Source: Roseinatronobacter ekhonensis (lineage in GTDB: Bacteria; Pseudomonadota; Alphaproteobacteria; Rhodobacterales; Rhodobacteraceae). Taken from it: 54,574 nucleotides of DNA. Below are positions 1 to 8,712 of this stretch, in pieces. The first letter of the stretch is position 1. Each line of letters starts with the position of its first letter. Location: positions 1 to 54,574 of the forward strand of contig NZ_UIHC01000020.1 of assembly GCF_900499075.1 (NCBI RefSeq). Direction: 5' to 3'. A program made the position numbers and the translations under genes. The notes under the pieces were generated by a model. That model saw only the letters and a list, made by a program, of their open reading frames with translations. It made no database searches and was not told where the DNA came from.

Positions 1-1
1 C

Positions 2-91
2 AACGCGCTCTCGCAACGCAAGTGGATGTGGTTTGCCCATCTGTTATCTCCATATCTGCTCAAAGACATGGAATCATGGATCATGAAGTAA
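2..91 (+). CDS. C-terminal end of an unidentified protein (partial)
   Basis: An open frame enters from the left edge and ends at TAA 89-91. The roughly 29 visible residues are rich in Trp, Met and Leu and end in an amphipathic stretch finishing SWIMK. I do not recognise the family. It lies in the same reading frame as the stress-protein remnant that follows, separated only by the TAA, so it could be a real 3' end or a fusion product of the rearrangement that truncated that gene. The start lies outside the window. Confidence 0.35.
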   Translation, partial: NALSQRKWMWFAHLLSPYLLKDMESWIMK

Positions 92-142
92 GGGAATCCT
101 GAATCTGGTCAAACCGGACGCGCTCTAAGTGCCGCCGATCTT

Positions 143-430
143 GTGAATGTGGTAATCATTGACCCGCCTTCGCACGGACAGGAACGCTCGGACCCGGGCG
201 GCTTGCTGACCACAATGATGGCGCGTCACGGCGTGAAAGCAGAAGTGTCGGTTATCGCCAGCGGCGGAGCGGGCGTTGCCCAGACGCTACAACGCCACGC
301 GCGCGACAAGGCCGCCGATCTGCTGGTTATGGGGGCGTATAGCCATTCGCGACTGCGTCAGGCGATTCTTGGCGGAACAACGCGCAGCCTGCTGGCCGAC
401 ACGAAAACGCCGATCTTCATGATGCACTAG
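143..430 (+). pseudogene. Universal stress protein remnant (C-terminal half-domain only)
   Basis: The 95-residue product matches only the last part of a UspA domain: a beta strand (VVIIDPP), the HGQERSDPGG segment typical of the second domain of tandem Usp proteins in this order, and the closing LLVMGAYSHSRLRQAILGG nucleotide-binding loop with its TPIFMMH end. An intact relative is present in this window at 33029-33883 (284 aa), so about two thirds of the protein is missing here. The only start is GTG at 143 with no clear ribosome site. Homology-like residues continue in frame upstream of it to about position 125, which supports truncation rather than a genuine short gene. Confidence 0.7.
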
Positions 431-866
431 CGGACCGGCGTGCCATCTCTGCCGTCAAAAGCGCCTGCACATCGCGATAAAAGGGTGCCAGTGCAGGGGT
501 GGCATGGCTCAGGTCAGACTCGGTCCGTGCAATGTAGCTGTGCAGGGTCGTTGCGTCTGCAAACCGTAGGTCGCGCAGAAAGCGGTGGGCCTGCGCATCT
601 TCATAGACCACCAGCCCCTCTGGCAGGGTCGCGACATTGCGGGCGAAAGTGGGCGCATCAAACAAGGTCAGGGTCAGAGCAGATCCGCCGCGCACCTGTG
701 GCAACACGCCTTTTTCATAGGCCAAGCCCAGCGCAACCAGCGTCCCAAGAACGGCCAAACCCATCTTGGCGCGCAGCGCAGCAAAAGTCGCCGCGCGATC
801 AGGCTCGGGCGCAGACTGCGATTGCACTGCCACTAGGCTTTCCTGATCTTCGTCCCAATCGAACAT
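417..866 (-). CDS. Hypothetical single-pass membrane protein
   Basis: About 149 aa. The start at 866 (MFDWDEDQ) is chosen because GAGG lies just upstream; an upstream in-frame ATG at 920 has no such site. The first 35 residues are acidic and polar. They are followed by one predicted transmembrane helix (MGLAVLGTLVALGLAY, about 34-50) and a soluble C-terminal part with no motif I recognise. It is transcribed in the same direction as fnrL and lies downstream of it, so it could be a distal member of that transcript. No function is assigned. An overlapping frame on the other strand has no ribosome site or domain and is not called. Confidence 0.6.
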   Translation of the reverse strand: MFDWDEDQESLVAVQSQSAPEPDRAATFAALRAKMGLAVLGTLVALGLAYEKGVLPQVRGGSALTLTLFDAPTFARNVATLPEGLVVYEDAQAHRFLRDLRFADATTLHSYIARTESDLSHATPALAPFYRDVQALLTAEMARRSASAS

Positions 867-953
867 CACACTTCCTCGCACTACCTTGCACTCAAAGGTT
901 GCAATCCAATGCGTCCTCAATATGGCAGTGACAAGGCCGGTTTACGGCATGGA

Positions 954-1706
954 TCACATCAGGAAGCCGCCGTCCGAATCATCTCCGGTCTCTTCCAGCA
1001 GGCGGTCGAAATCAGGGATCGTAATGTGCCGTTTGCCCTCGGTCACGATCAACCCTTCCTTGCGCAAGCTCGACATCTGGCGGCTGACGGTTTCCAGTGT
1101 CAGACCAAGATATTCGGACATCGCTTCGCGGGTCAGGGGCAGGTCGAAGCTAAGTGATCCATCGGTCATGGTCAGTTGCAAGGACGCATCCCGCCGCGCG
1201 ATAATCGTGAGCAGGCTGGAGATTTTCTCGCGCGCGGTTTTGCGGCCCAGAAGCAGCATCCATTCGCGCGCGGCATCCAGTTCGTCCAGCGTCATTTCCA
1301 GCAGGCGCTGTCCAATATGCGGCGTGCGCAACATCATGTCTTCAAAAGGTTTTTTACGGAAACAGCACATCACTGTGTCGGTTGCAGCAGTCACATCATA
1401 TGCAGAGGTTGACCGCCCCGGCCGCCCGATGAAGTCAGACGGCAAAAGCAGTCCCACCATCTGCCGGCGCCCGTCTTCCATGGTTTGCGACAGGGTTGCT
1501 ATCCCTGTCACCACAGAGGCGACAAAATCCATCGTATCGCCCGCCCAGACCACGGTTTGGCCCGCTTCGAAACTGCGGTAATACTTGATCTGCTCAAGCT
1601 GCTCCAGCTCGTCGCTCTCGCAGCGCGCGCACACGGCACGGTGGCGAATGGGACAATCGGAACAATCCTGATTGTATGTTTTCAATGTCGAAGTCGCGCG
1701 TGTCAT
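954..1706 (-). CDS. fnrL: FnrL, oxygen-sensing Crp/Fnr-family regulator
   Basis: 250 aa, the usual length. Its role is to activate or repress anaerobic and microaerobic genes (heme synthesis, cbb3 oxidase, photosynthesis genes in this order) through an oxygen-labile [4Fe-4S] cluster. Cysteines for the cluster are visible at C15, C18, C26 and C29, with a further pair at C114-C115. A cyclic-nucleotide-fold sensor region (about 35-150) precedes the helix-turn-helix, whose recognition helix reads ETVSRQMSSLRKEGL. The E-x-x-S-R pattern is the FNR type that reads TTGAT half sites. It is divergent from hemN, and a perfect FNR box starts 5 nt upstream of its start codon, suggesting autoregulation. 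No Shine-Dalgarno sequence is evident. Confidence 0.95.
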   Translation of the reverse strand: MTRATSTLKTYNQDCSDCPIRHRAVCARCESDELEQLEQIKYYRSFEAGQTVVWAGDTMDFVASVVTGIATLSQTMEDGRRQMVGLLLPSDFIGRPGRSTSAYDVTAATDTVMCCFRKKPFEDMMLRTPHIGQRLLEMTLDELDAAREWMLLLGRKTAREKISSLLTIIARRDASLQLTMTDGSLSFDLPLTREAMSEYLGLTLETVSRQMSSLRKEGLIVTEGKRHITIPDFDRLLEETGDDSDGGFLM

Positions 1707-1711
1707 CGGGA

Positions 1712-1725
1712 TTGATCTACATCAA
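1712..1725. promoter_or_regulatory. FNR box between fnrL and hemN
   Basis: TTGATCTACATCAA is a perfect TTGAT-N4-ATCAA palindrome. It is centred at about -40.5 relative to position 1759 on the hemN side and sits almost on the fnrL start codon on the other side. The first placement suits class II activation of hemN, the second repression of fnrL. Confidence 0.93.
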
Positions 1726-1746
1726 GGAAGTTGTTGAAGTGTCTTG

Positions 1747-1752
1747 TATACT
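1747..1752 (+). promoter_or_regulatory. hemN -10 element (TATACT)
   Basis: TATACT differs from the TATAAT consensus at one base. With its last base at -7, transcription would start at or next to the A of the hemN ATG (1759). The FNR box takes the place of a -35 element, as in class II FNR promoters. Confidence 0.6.
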
Positions 1753-1758
1753 AGACAC

Positions 1759-3114
1759 ATGAAACATGTTTCGCAACTTTCAAAGCTCGGTCTGTTTGAC
1801 GCACGTGTGCCACGGTATACGAGCTATCCGACCGCACCCCAGTTCAACGCAGACCTGACCGGCAAGACATTTGCCAACTGGATCGGGCAGATCAAACCCG
1901 GATCGCAGATTTCGCTTTATCTGCATGTCCCGTTCTGCCGCCGATTATGCTGGTTTTGCGCCTGCCGGACGCAGGGCACCAGTTCTGACGGGCCTGTCGT
2001 GGCCTATGCCCAAACCCTAAAGGCAGAACTAGAGATGCTGCGCCGCACCTTGCCGGACGGGGTTCAACTGTCCCGTTTACACTGGGGTGGCGGCACGCCG
2101 ACCATGCTGCCCCCCGCCGAAATGCGCGCCATCGCGGCGCTTGTTTTCGACATCGCACCCTTGGCAGAGGGCGGGGAATTCTCGGTAGAGATTGACCCCA
2201 ATGAAATTGACGAAGCGCGGCTGGACGCACTGGCCGAGGCAGGGCTGACCCGCGCCTCTATCGGGGTGCAGGATTTCGACGCTGAAATCCAATCGGTCAT
2301 TGGCCGCGATCAAAGCTTCGAAATCACGAAAGCCACGGTTGATGCGATTCGGGCACGCGGAATTGGCAGTCTGAACGCCGACATCCTGTATGGGCTGCCG
2401 CACCAGACGCCCAAGCGCATTGCCGATTCGGTGCAAAAGCTGCTGACGCTAAACCCCGACCGCGTGGCGCTTTACGGCTACGCGCATGTGCCATGGATGG
2501 CGCGGCGTCAGCAAATGATACCCTCCGACACCCTGCCCCGCCCCGAAGAACGGCTGGACCTGTTCGACACCGCCCGCCGCCTGTTCATGTGGGACGGATA
2601 TGACGAAATCGGGATAGATCATTTCGCGCGCCCCCATGACGGCATGGCAAAAGCCGCCAAAGCGGGCACGCTGCGGCGGAATTTCCAGGGCTACACCGAC
2701 GATCTGTCGCCGGTGCTGATCGGGTTGGGCGCGTCTTCGATTTCGCGCTTTCCGCAGGGTTACGCACAAAACGCCCCCGCCACGGCGGCATGGAAGAAAT
2801 TCGTGCAGGCGGATGAATTCGCGACAGTTCGCGGCCATGCCTTCTCGGGGGATGATATTTGGCGCGGGCGCGCAATCGAAGCGTTGATGTGCGATTTCCG
2901 CGTCTCCAGCCGCGAGTTGACCGCCGACTACGGCGCGCCGGCGAAGACTGTCGCGGCCTTGTTCGAAACCGCTTGCGCAAAATTCGGACAGTTTGTGGCC
3001 CGCGAAGGGGACGCGCTGGTGATCCCGCCCGAAGGGCGCGCGCTAACCCGCATGATTGTCACAGTGTTCGACGCGTATGCTATGGAAAAGACCGGCCATA
3101 GTTCCGCAGTCTAA
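1759..3114 (+). CDS. hemN: Oxygen-independent coproporphyrinogen III oxidase (HemN/HemZ)
   Basis: 451 aa from ATG 1759. This radical-SAM enzyme oxidatively decarboxylates coproporphyrinogen III to protoporphyrinogen IX without oxygen, in the cytoplasm. The family N-terminus (LGLFDARVPRYTSYPTAPQF) is intact. The cluster motif is CRRLCWFC (C-x3-C-x2-C) at about residues 63-70, and the SAM-binding GGGTPTML follows near 115. A TTG at 1744 would add five residues, but it lies within the predicted promoter and is not used here. There is no ribosome site before 1759, consistent with a leaderless message. It is FnrL-controlled through the box at 1712-1725, coupling heme supply to low oxygen. Confidence 0.95.
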   Translation: MKHVSQLSKLGLFDARVPRYTSYPTAPQFNADLTGKTFANWIGQIKPGSQISLYLHVPFCRRLCWFCACRTQGTSSDGPVVAYAQTLKAELEMLRRTLPDGVQLSRLHWGGGTPTMLPPAEMRAIAALVFDIAPLAEGGEFSVEIDPNEIDEARLDALAEAGLTRASIGVQDFDAEIQSVIGRDQSFEITKATVDAIRARGIGSLNADILYGLPHQTPKRIADSVQKLLTLNPDRVALYGYAHVPWMARRQQMIPSDTLPRPEERLDLFDTARRLFMWDGYDEIGIDHFARPHDGMAKAAKAGTLRRNFQGYTDDLSPVLIGLGASSISRFPQGYAQNAPATAAWKKFVQADEFATVRGHAFSGDDIWRGRAIEALMCDFRVSSRELTADYGAPAKTVAALFETACAKFGQFVAREGDALVIPPEGRALTRMIVTVFDAYAMEKTGHSSAV

Positions 3115-3120
3115 TGCGCG

Positions 3121-3144
3121 GCGGCGCGGGATTCGTCGCGCCGC
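3121..3144. terminator. GC-rich hairpin between convergent genes
   Basis: GCGGCGCG (3121-3128) and CGCGCCGC (3137-3144) form a perfect 8-bp stem with an 8-nt loop. It fills the 32-nt gap between the hemN stop and the kinase stop. There is no clear T-tract, so it is a candidate bidirectional transcript end rather than a canonical intrinsic terminator. Confidence 0.5.
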
Positions 3145-3146
3145 TG

Positions 3147-5378
3147 TCAGACCTTGCCCGTTTTGTCTGTCAGGTCAAAGCCGGGCGGTGCGTGGCTTCG
3201 AAGCGCGTCGATCAGGGCCGCCTTTCGCAGCGGTTTGGTCAAAGTCGCGTTCATTCCCGCCTCCATTATTTTTGCAATCTCCTCTTCAAGGGCATGTGCG
3301 GTCAGGGCGATAATCGGAATGTCGTGCCCCTCGGGCAAAGCGCGAATGCAGCGCGTCGCCTCTCGCCCGTCCATTTCGGGCATTGAGATATCCATAAAGA
3401 TCAGGTCCGGGCGCGTCTGCATAAAGCTGTCAACAGCCTCTCGTCCATTTTCTGCAAGGGTCAGTTCTATCGGCAGATTCTGCACCATCTTGCTGAACAC
3501 CAGCCGATTGGTCGCGTTATCTTCGGCATAAAGCACCCGCAGGCACCTTTCAGGCTGTTCGGACGCTTCCTTAGGGACGGCAAAGGCCGGCGGACATACC
3601 GCGCTTTCAGGTGCCGAAACATCCGCACCCAACAACCGGGCTGCCGACACGCAGAGTTCGCGCCATAAAAGCGGCTTTGACAGCGCGGTCAGTTTGGGAT
3701 CGGTCGCGACCAGCGGCGCGGCATCGGTTATTGCAGCGCAAAGCAAGACAACTGGACGGTCCGGCAGCACCGCACGCAGTTTCTTGAGCACCGATATGGG
3801 ATCAACCTCTGACAGATCATTGTCGAGCACAACAAGGTCAGGCCCGCCCTGACCGGCCAGCCGCGCCGCGGCCTCTGGCTGCGTTGCAGTGGTTGTTTTG
3901 ACATGCGCCGACTGAAACTGCCGCTCTATAATGCCGCGGCTGATGAGGTGATCGCTGACCAACAGCACTTTGGAAATAGCTTTCGGCAAAGCGGGTTGTG
4001 GCACCATGCGCTCCGCCCCCGGCAGCGCCAGCGAAACCCCGAAACACGACCCGACCCCAAGCTCTGATTCCAGCCATATTTTACCGCCCATCAACGCAAT
4101 GATCCGCTGCGTGATCGCAAGCCCAAGCCCGGTCCCTTCGAACCGACGATTGGCGGCTTCTTCGACCTGCCGGAATTCCCCAAACACGCGTTCTTGGTTC
4201 TCGGGCGCGATACCGATGCCCGTATCCTCAACCGTCAGATGCACGACATGGCCGTCGCCCGACACGCCCACACCAACTGCGCGCACCAGCACATAGCCGC
4301 TATCGGTGAACTTGACTGCATTGCCGACCAGATTGGTCAGCACTTGCCGCAAGCGGCCCGGATCGGCGACCAGGTCGCGCGTCAGGAACATGTCATAGTC
4401 AAGGATAAGCTCTATACCTTTGGCGCGGGCGGAGGGTGCCAGCAAGGTCAGCACTTCATGGATGGTTTTCTCCAGATCGAACGGTTCGGGATGCAGTTCC
4501 ATCCGCCCCGCATCCATCTTGGAAAAGTCCAGAATGTCATTGATGATGGTGACAAGCGCTTGCCCGCTGGAGCGGATCGTATCGGTGAACATGGCCTGTT
4601 CTCTGTCGAGGTCGGTTTCCGACAGCAAATCCGCCATGCCGACAACGCCGTTCATAGGGGTGCGGATTTCATGGCTCATATTCGCAAGAAATGCGGATTT
4701 GGCGCGCGCGGCAGCTTCGGCGCGTTCCTGCGCCTCGATCAGTTCGGCCTGATAGCGCAGCGCTTCCGTAATGTTGCGCACCAATGACACATAGTCGCCA
4801 TTGGGCACACGCCGGTCCATCAGGCGCACGCTCATGCCGTTGCTGAAATGCAGCTCTACCGGCGAGATATGCGGCGAGGCCCAGCGCGCAAGCATGTTTT
4901 CAACCCAGATGGCCGGGTCTTCGCCTTGTAGGATCGCCAGACCTTCATAGGCGCAGATTTCAAGTATGCGGGTATAGCGTATGCCGATCCCCACCTCTGG
5001 ATAATCCCGGAAGACGCCCAGATAGGCCTGATTGGCCATCACCAGACATTGCGCGCTGTCGAACACCGCGAACCCGTCTGGCATGGTTTCGATCGCCTCT
5101 CGCAGGCGCAGATTGGCCAGATCCACCTCGGAATGGGCAACTTGCAGATCTTCCGCCGCCTTGACGTTCACACCTTCCAGCACAACCGCGTGCTGGCGCA
5201 CGATGTCCAGTTCCTGCCGTTGTGCCATTATCTGTTCGGACAGCGAATAGGCATGGCCGCGCAGCTTGTCATTCGCGGTCTTCAACTCTTCGCGGACCTG
5301 CTCATACAGGCGCTCGGCGCGCAATCTTGCGCGACGTTCTTTGGTTAATAAATCTGCAAAACGAACGGGGACTGTCAT
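3147..5378 (-). CDS. Hybrid sensor histidine kinase with PAS and two receiver domains
   Basis: 743 aa from the start at 5378 (MTVPVRF); upstream in-frame ATGs add a Pro/Arg-rich tail unlike the family. No transmembrane segment is seen, so it is predicted cytoplasmic. Order: a coiled coil (about 12-95), a PAS domain (about 96-205), a HisKA box with H236 in NMSHEIRTPMNGV, an HATPase region (VGNAVKFTD, DTGIGI, GTGLGL; 350-455), a degenerate receiver (about 469-585, D519) and a canonical receiver (about 613-730, acidic E619/D620, phosphoacceptor D663, K715). There is no output domain, so it must signal to a partner such as a phosphotransfer protein, which is not in the window. It is convergent with hemN. 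The stimulus is unknown. Confidence 0.9.
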   Translation of the reverse strand: MTVPVRFADLLTKERRARLRAERLYEQVREELKTANDKLRGHAYSLSEQIMAQRQELDIVRQHAVVLEGVNVKAAEDLQVAHSEVDLANLRLREAIETMPDGFAVFDSAQCLVMANQAYLGVFRDYPEVGIGIRYTRILEICAYEGLAILQGEDPAIWVENMLARWASPHISPVELHFSNGMSVRLMDRRVPNGDYVSLVRNITEALRYQAELIEAQERAEAAARAKSAFLANMSHEIRTPMNGVVGMADLLSETDLDREQAMFTDTIRSSGQALVTIINDILDFSKMDAGRMELHPEPFDLEKTIHEVLTLLAPSARAKGIELILDYDMFLTRDLVADPGRLRQVLTNLVGNAVKFTDSGYVLVRAVGVGVSGDGHVVHLTVEDTGIGIAPENQERVFGEFRQVEEAANRRFEGTGLGLAITQRIIALMGGKIWLESELGVGSCFGVSLALPGAERMVPQPALPKAISKVLLVSDHLISRGIIERQFQSAHVKTTTATQPEAAARLAGQGGPDLVVLDNDLSEVDPISVLKKLRAVLPDRPVVLLCAAITDAAPLVATDPKLTALSKPLLWRELCVSAARLLGADVSAPESAVCPPAFAVPKEASEQPERCLRVLYAEDNATNRLVFSKMVQNLPIELTLAENGREAVDSFMQTRPDLIFMDISMPEMDGREATRCIRALPEGHDIPIIALTAHALEEEIAKIMEAGMNATLTKPLRKAALIDALRSHAPPGFDLTDKTGKV

Positions 5379-5552
5379 ACCGCCAGCAATGGTCAAACAA
5401 CTGATGTGGAGTATTGTCGGCAGTCGTGAATATGGTCTTAATGGCGGCGGTTCGGAACGACCCCAAAACATTGGGCGACAAGGTCGAATCGGCATCCGTT
5501 TCAGACCGCAAATTCACGGGGCGTGCCGCCTGCGACACGCGGTCGGCTGGGC

Positions 5553-7508
5553 TTACCCAAGCTGTTGCGCAGGATGATCGGGCCGCTGTGCCAACAGTTC
5601 CAGATCTTCGCACACCCAGTGCATCAAAGCCTGTCGCGCCTCTGCCTCGTCGCCACGTGCCAATGCCCGGCGCAGTATATCGAGTGCTCGGTCAATATCT
5701 GCGGATGACAAGCCTACCTCTTGCGCAACAAAGATTTTCGGATGTTCCGTGGGTGTATGCTGTCGTGTAATCGAAAGCTCCTCGGACAGCTTTTCGCCGG
5801 GGCGCAGGCCGGTGATCTCTATGTCAATATCGCCCATCGGGTTCTGGGCATCGCGCACGGAGTAGCCTGCGGCCTCTATCATCCGTCGGGCCAGATCTGC
5901 CACGCGCACTGGCGCGCCCATGTCCAGAACGAACGCCTCACCGCCCTGCGCCATGGCACCGGCCCGCAATACAAGCTGCGTGGCTTCCTGGATGGTCATG
6001 AAATACCGCTCTACATCGGGATGGGTCAGCGTCAGGGGACCCCCACTGGTAATCTGTTCCTGAAACCTTGGAATGACTGACCCGGACGAGCCCAGTACAT
6101 TGCCGAAGCGCACCATGCAAAACACCGTGCCAGGCTTGCCAGACGCCGTTCCGGCCTTGCGCGCCAGATCTGCGATGGCCAGCTCAGCCATCCGCTTGCT
6201 TGCCCCCATTGTGCCTTCGGGGCGCACCGCCTTGTCGGTGGAGACCAGCACAAATCTTTCAACGCCCGCCGCCTTCGCGGCACGCGCCAGTATCACAGTG
6301 CCGAACAGGTTGTTGGCAATGCCCGCCAAAGTGTTCGCCTCGACCAGCGGAACGTGTTTATAGGCGGCAGCATGGAGAACGCCCTGCACCTTATGCGCAA
6401 GCATGACCGCATGCATGGCCCTCCGGTCGGTGACGCTGCCCAAGACCGGAATGATCGTGCACCCGGTCTTGCGGTTCATATCCTCAAGCTCGCGATGGAT
6501 CTGGTAGAGCGCGTGCTCGCTCGACTCCAACAGGACCAACCTTCGCGGGTTGCACAAGAGCAGTTGGCGGCACAGTTCCGACCCGATCGACCCGCCCGCG
6601 CCTGACACCAGCAGCGATTTTCCGGCATACTCGTTCCAAGCGCCCGCCAGCGTTGAATGCAGTGCTTTGCGCGTCAGAAAGGCATCCGGCAGCGCCTGCT
6701 TCAGCGATCCGACAAGTTCCTCTTCCCCGACCAACTGCGCGAAAGATGGCAGGCTTTGAACCTCTAGCCCTTTGTCTGTCAGCCGTCGGGCGATCCGCGC
6801 CATTTTGGGCGCATTGACCGACGGCATCGCCAACAAGACGCGGCGAACCTCTTTCTGGCTGGCAACCGTGTCGATCTGGTTTGACGGGTAGACCGGCAGA
6901 CCCGCAACGCTGACGCCCTGCAACGCCATGTTGTCATCTATAAACCCGACAACGCGCGTGCCGCGATCCGGGCGCAAGGCAAATGCAAGCTGCATTCCGG
7001 TGGTTCCCGCGCCGTAGATCAAGACATTGGTTACGGCAATGTCGATGCGGTACAGCGCCAACACCACTTGCAACATTAGAAACCGGGCCAGAACCGATCC
7101 GATGATAAACAGGCAGGCGAGCAGAACCGGCCCGGCACCGGAAACGGTTGACGGCTGCATAAGTTGAACCGCCCATGCCGCGATGCCGACGATCACACCC
7201 AAAACGGCACTCAGGCCCATTCCGCGCGCCTCGTAGGATTTGAGCTGCACCTTCGGCAGGCCCAATATCCAGGAACCAAGCGCCGTGACCGACAGCAGTA
7301 TCCCGAGCGCCGGAATCGGCTTCACCGGCGCGAAAGAGGAACCAGATCCTGCGGTATTCAGGACAGCGACCAGAAAGAAGGCGATGGAAACCGTGGTGAG
7401 GTCTATCATCAAAAGCAGGATTTGCTTGTGGCTACGCCGCATGTCCCGCAATTCGACAAGCAGTCTTGGAATACCCAGCCTGCCTTTGAGATAGTCGTTA
7501 ACCAACAT
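5553..7508 (-). CDS. CapD/WbpM-type nucleotide-sugar dehydratase/epimerase, membrane-bound
   Basis: 651 aa. The start at 7508 follows GAAGG; an ATG at 7532 would add eight residues. Four N-terminal hydrophobic segments (about 30-150) anchor it in the membrane. A first Rossmann fold (GAGTTG, 167-172) is followed by the catalytic SDR-like domain with VSGAGGSIGSEL (301-312). The segment STDKAVRPEGTMGASKRMAE carries Met where classical SDRs have Tyr, as in the WbpM/PglF UDP-GlcNAc 4,6-dehydratases. The likely role is making a 6-deoxy-4-keto or epimerised UDP-HexNAc for surface glycans. It is divergent from galU, at the head of the polysaccharide block. The exact product cannot be read from sequence. 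Confidence 0.9.
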   Translation of the reverse strand: MLVNDYLKGRLGIPRLLVELRDMRRSHKQILLLMIDLTTVSIAFFLVAVLNTAGSGSSFAPVKPIPALGILLSVTALGSWILGLPKVQLKSYEARGMGLSAVLGVIVGIAAWAVQLMQPSTVSGAGPVLLACLFIIGSVLARFLMLQVVLALYRIDIAVTNVLIYGAGTTGMQLAFALRPDRGTRVVGFIDDNMALQGVSVAGLPVYPSNQIDTVASQKEVRRVLLAMPSVNAPKMARIARRLTDKGLEVQSLPSFAQLVGEEELVGSLKQALPDAFLTRKALHSTLAGAWNEYAGKSLLVSGAGGSIGSELCRQLLLCNPRRLVLLESSEHALYQIHRELEDMNRKTGCTIIPVLGSVTDRRAMHAVMLAHKVQGVLHAAAYKHVPLVEANTLAGIANNLFGTVILARAAKAAGVERFVLVSTDKAVRPEGTMGASKRMAELAIADLARKAGTASGKPGTVFCMVRFGNVLGSSGSVIPRFQEQITSGGPLTLTHPDVERYFMTIQEATQLVLRAGAMAQGGEAFVLDMGAPVRVADLARRMIEAAGYSVRDAQNPMGDIDIEITGLRPGEKLSEELSITRQHTPTEHPKIFVAQEVGLSSADIDRALDILRRALARGDEAEARQALMHWVCEDLELLAQRPDHPAQQLG

Positions 7509-7698
7509 AAAAGCGCCTTCGCAACACGACAAACCCGTGGCATACCCTTGGCGCAGCGGCAGTCGCGCGGGCTTTGCCGTCAGTCGCGTATCTAAAGCGG
7601 TTCACGACCGGATTACAATCCGACGCTGCGCCGGGCTGGTCTGCAAAACGGACCGCACAGGCTAAATCAGGGATCAGCGGGATCATGCGCCGGGCCAT

Positions 7699-7727
7699 TT
7701 GGCGTTTACAGCGCAGGGCGATATAAA
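7699..7727 (+). promoter_or_regulatory. Candidate sigma70-type promoter for galU
   Basis: TTGGCG (7699-7704) and TATAAA (7722-7727) are separated by exactly 17 bp, predicting a start near 7734 and a leader of about 75 nt before galU. The rest of the 301-nt gap 7509-7809 between the divergent genes shows no further gene or motif I can support. Confidence 0.5.
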
Positions 7728-7809
7728 ATCTGGCATGCACCTTGCAGGTTGGCGGCGCTTCTGTGTAGGTGGAACCACGTTTTTCGAACACACCCTCGTG
7801 GGAGAGCCT

Positions 7810-8694
7810 ATGTCCAGAATAACCAAAGCAGTTTTCCCGGTGGCCGGACTTGGAACACGGTTTCTGCCCGCCACCAAGGCGATGCCAAAAGAACTACTGC
7901 CGATCATCGACAAACCCATCGTGCAATACGCGGTCGAGGAAGCAGTGGCAGCGGGCATAACCGAGCTGATCTTTGTGACAGGCCGCAACAAGCGCGCTGT
8001 GGGCGACCATTTCGACGCTAACCTAGAACTGGAAGCACAGCTAACCGCCAAGGGCAAGACAGAGCTGCGCGACATGGTGCGCAATATCGTTCCAGAGGGT
8101 GTGGCCTGTATTTTCGTGCGCCAGCCCGAACCGCTTGGGCTGGGTCATGCCGTGCTATGCGCGGCGCCCGCTGTGGGCGACAACCCTTTCGTGGTATTGC
8201 TGGCCGATGATCTGATGCAGGGCGAAGAATTGCCGACCGCGGCACTTGTGCGTGCCTTTGGCAAGAAGCCGCAGACCGTGTTGTCCGTATCCGAGGTGGC
8301 CAAAGAGGACGCGTCGAAATACGGCATCCTGAAACCCGGCGCCGTGGATGCCGACGGGCTGATCGCGGTGGATGGCATTGTCGAGAAACCGGCAGTCGAT
8401 GACGCGCCATCGAACCTTGCGTCTTTCGGGCGCTATGTGTTCACCGCAGAGGTTTTCGATGTGCTGCGCGGCCTGAAGCCCGGCGCAGGCGGCGAGATCC
8501 AGTTGGCGGATGCGATCGACCAGATGGCACGGGCTGGCAAGGTTGCAGCCATCACAAACCCCTCGCGGCGCTACGATTGCGGCGACAAGTTCGGCTACCT
8601 GACCGCGATTGTCGATGTCGCCCTCGCAGATGCGGATTATCGTGATCGCTTTCTCGATCTGATCCGTGACAGGATCGCGCACTCCGCGCCCTGA
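7810..8694 (+). CDS. galU: UTP-glucose-1-phosphate uridylyltransferase (GalU)
   Basis: 294 aa, family length. It makes UDP-glucose from UTP and glucose 1-phosphate, the entry point for galE just downstream. The N-terminal nucleotidyltransferase signature AVFPVAGLGTRFLPATKAMP is intact and includes the essential GxGTRxxP-x5-K pattern. The acceptor-side segments KPIVQYAVEEA and ADDLM are also present. ATG 7810 is preceded by GGGAGAG at good spacing. The galE start lies 18 nt after its stop, so the two are probably co-transcribed, giving UDP-glucose to UDP-galactose to UDP-galactofuranose with glf. Confidence 0.96.
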   Translation: MSRITKAVFPVAGLGTRFLPATKAMPKELLPIIDKPIVQYAVEEAVAAGITELIFVTGRNKRAVGDHFDANLELEAQLTAKGKTELRDMVRNIVPEGVACIFVRQPEPLGLGHAVLCAAPAVGDNPFVVLLADDLMQGEELPTAALVRAFGKKPQTVLSVSEVAKEDASKYGILKPGAVDADGLIAVDGIVEKPAVDDAPSNLASFGRYVFTAEVFDVLRGLKPGAGGEIQLADAIDQMARAGKVAAITNPSRRYDCGDKFGYLTAIVDVALADADYRDRFLDLIRDRIAHSAP

Positions 8695-8712
8695 CCCTGC
8701 GTGAGGCATACC

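Noticed and set aside
440-931. Long plus-strand frame opposite the membrane-protein gene at 417-866
   Set aside because: No recognisable domain, Pro/Arg/Gln-rich composition typical of an antisense frame, and no ribosome site. The minus-strand gene has a better start and a membrane helix.
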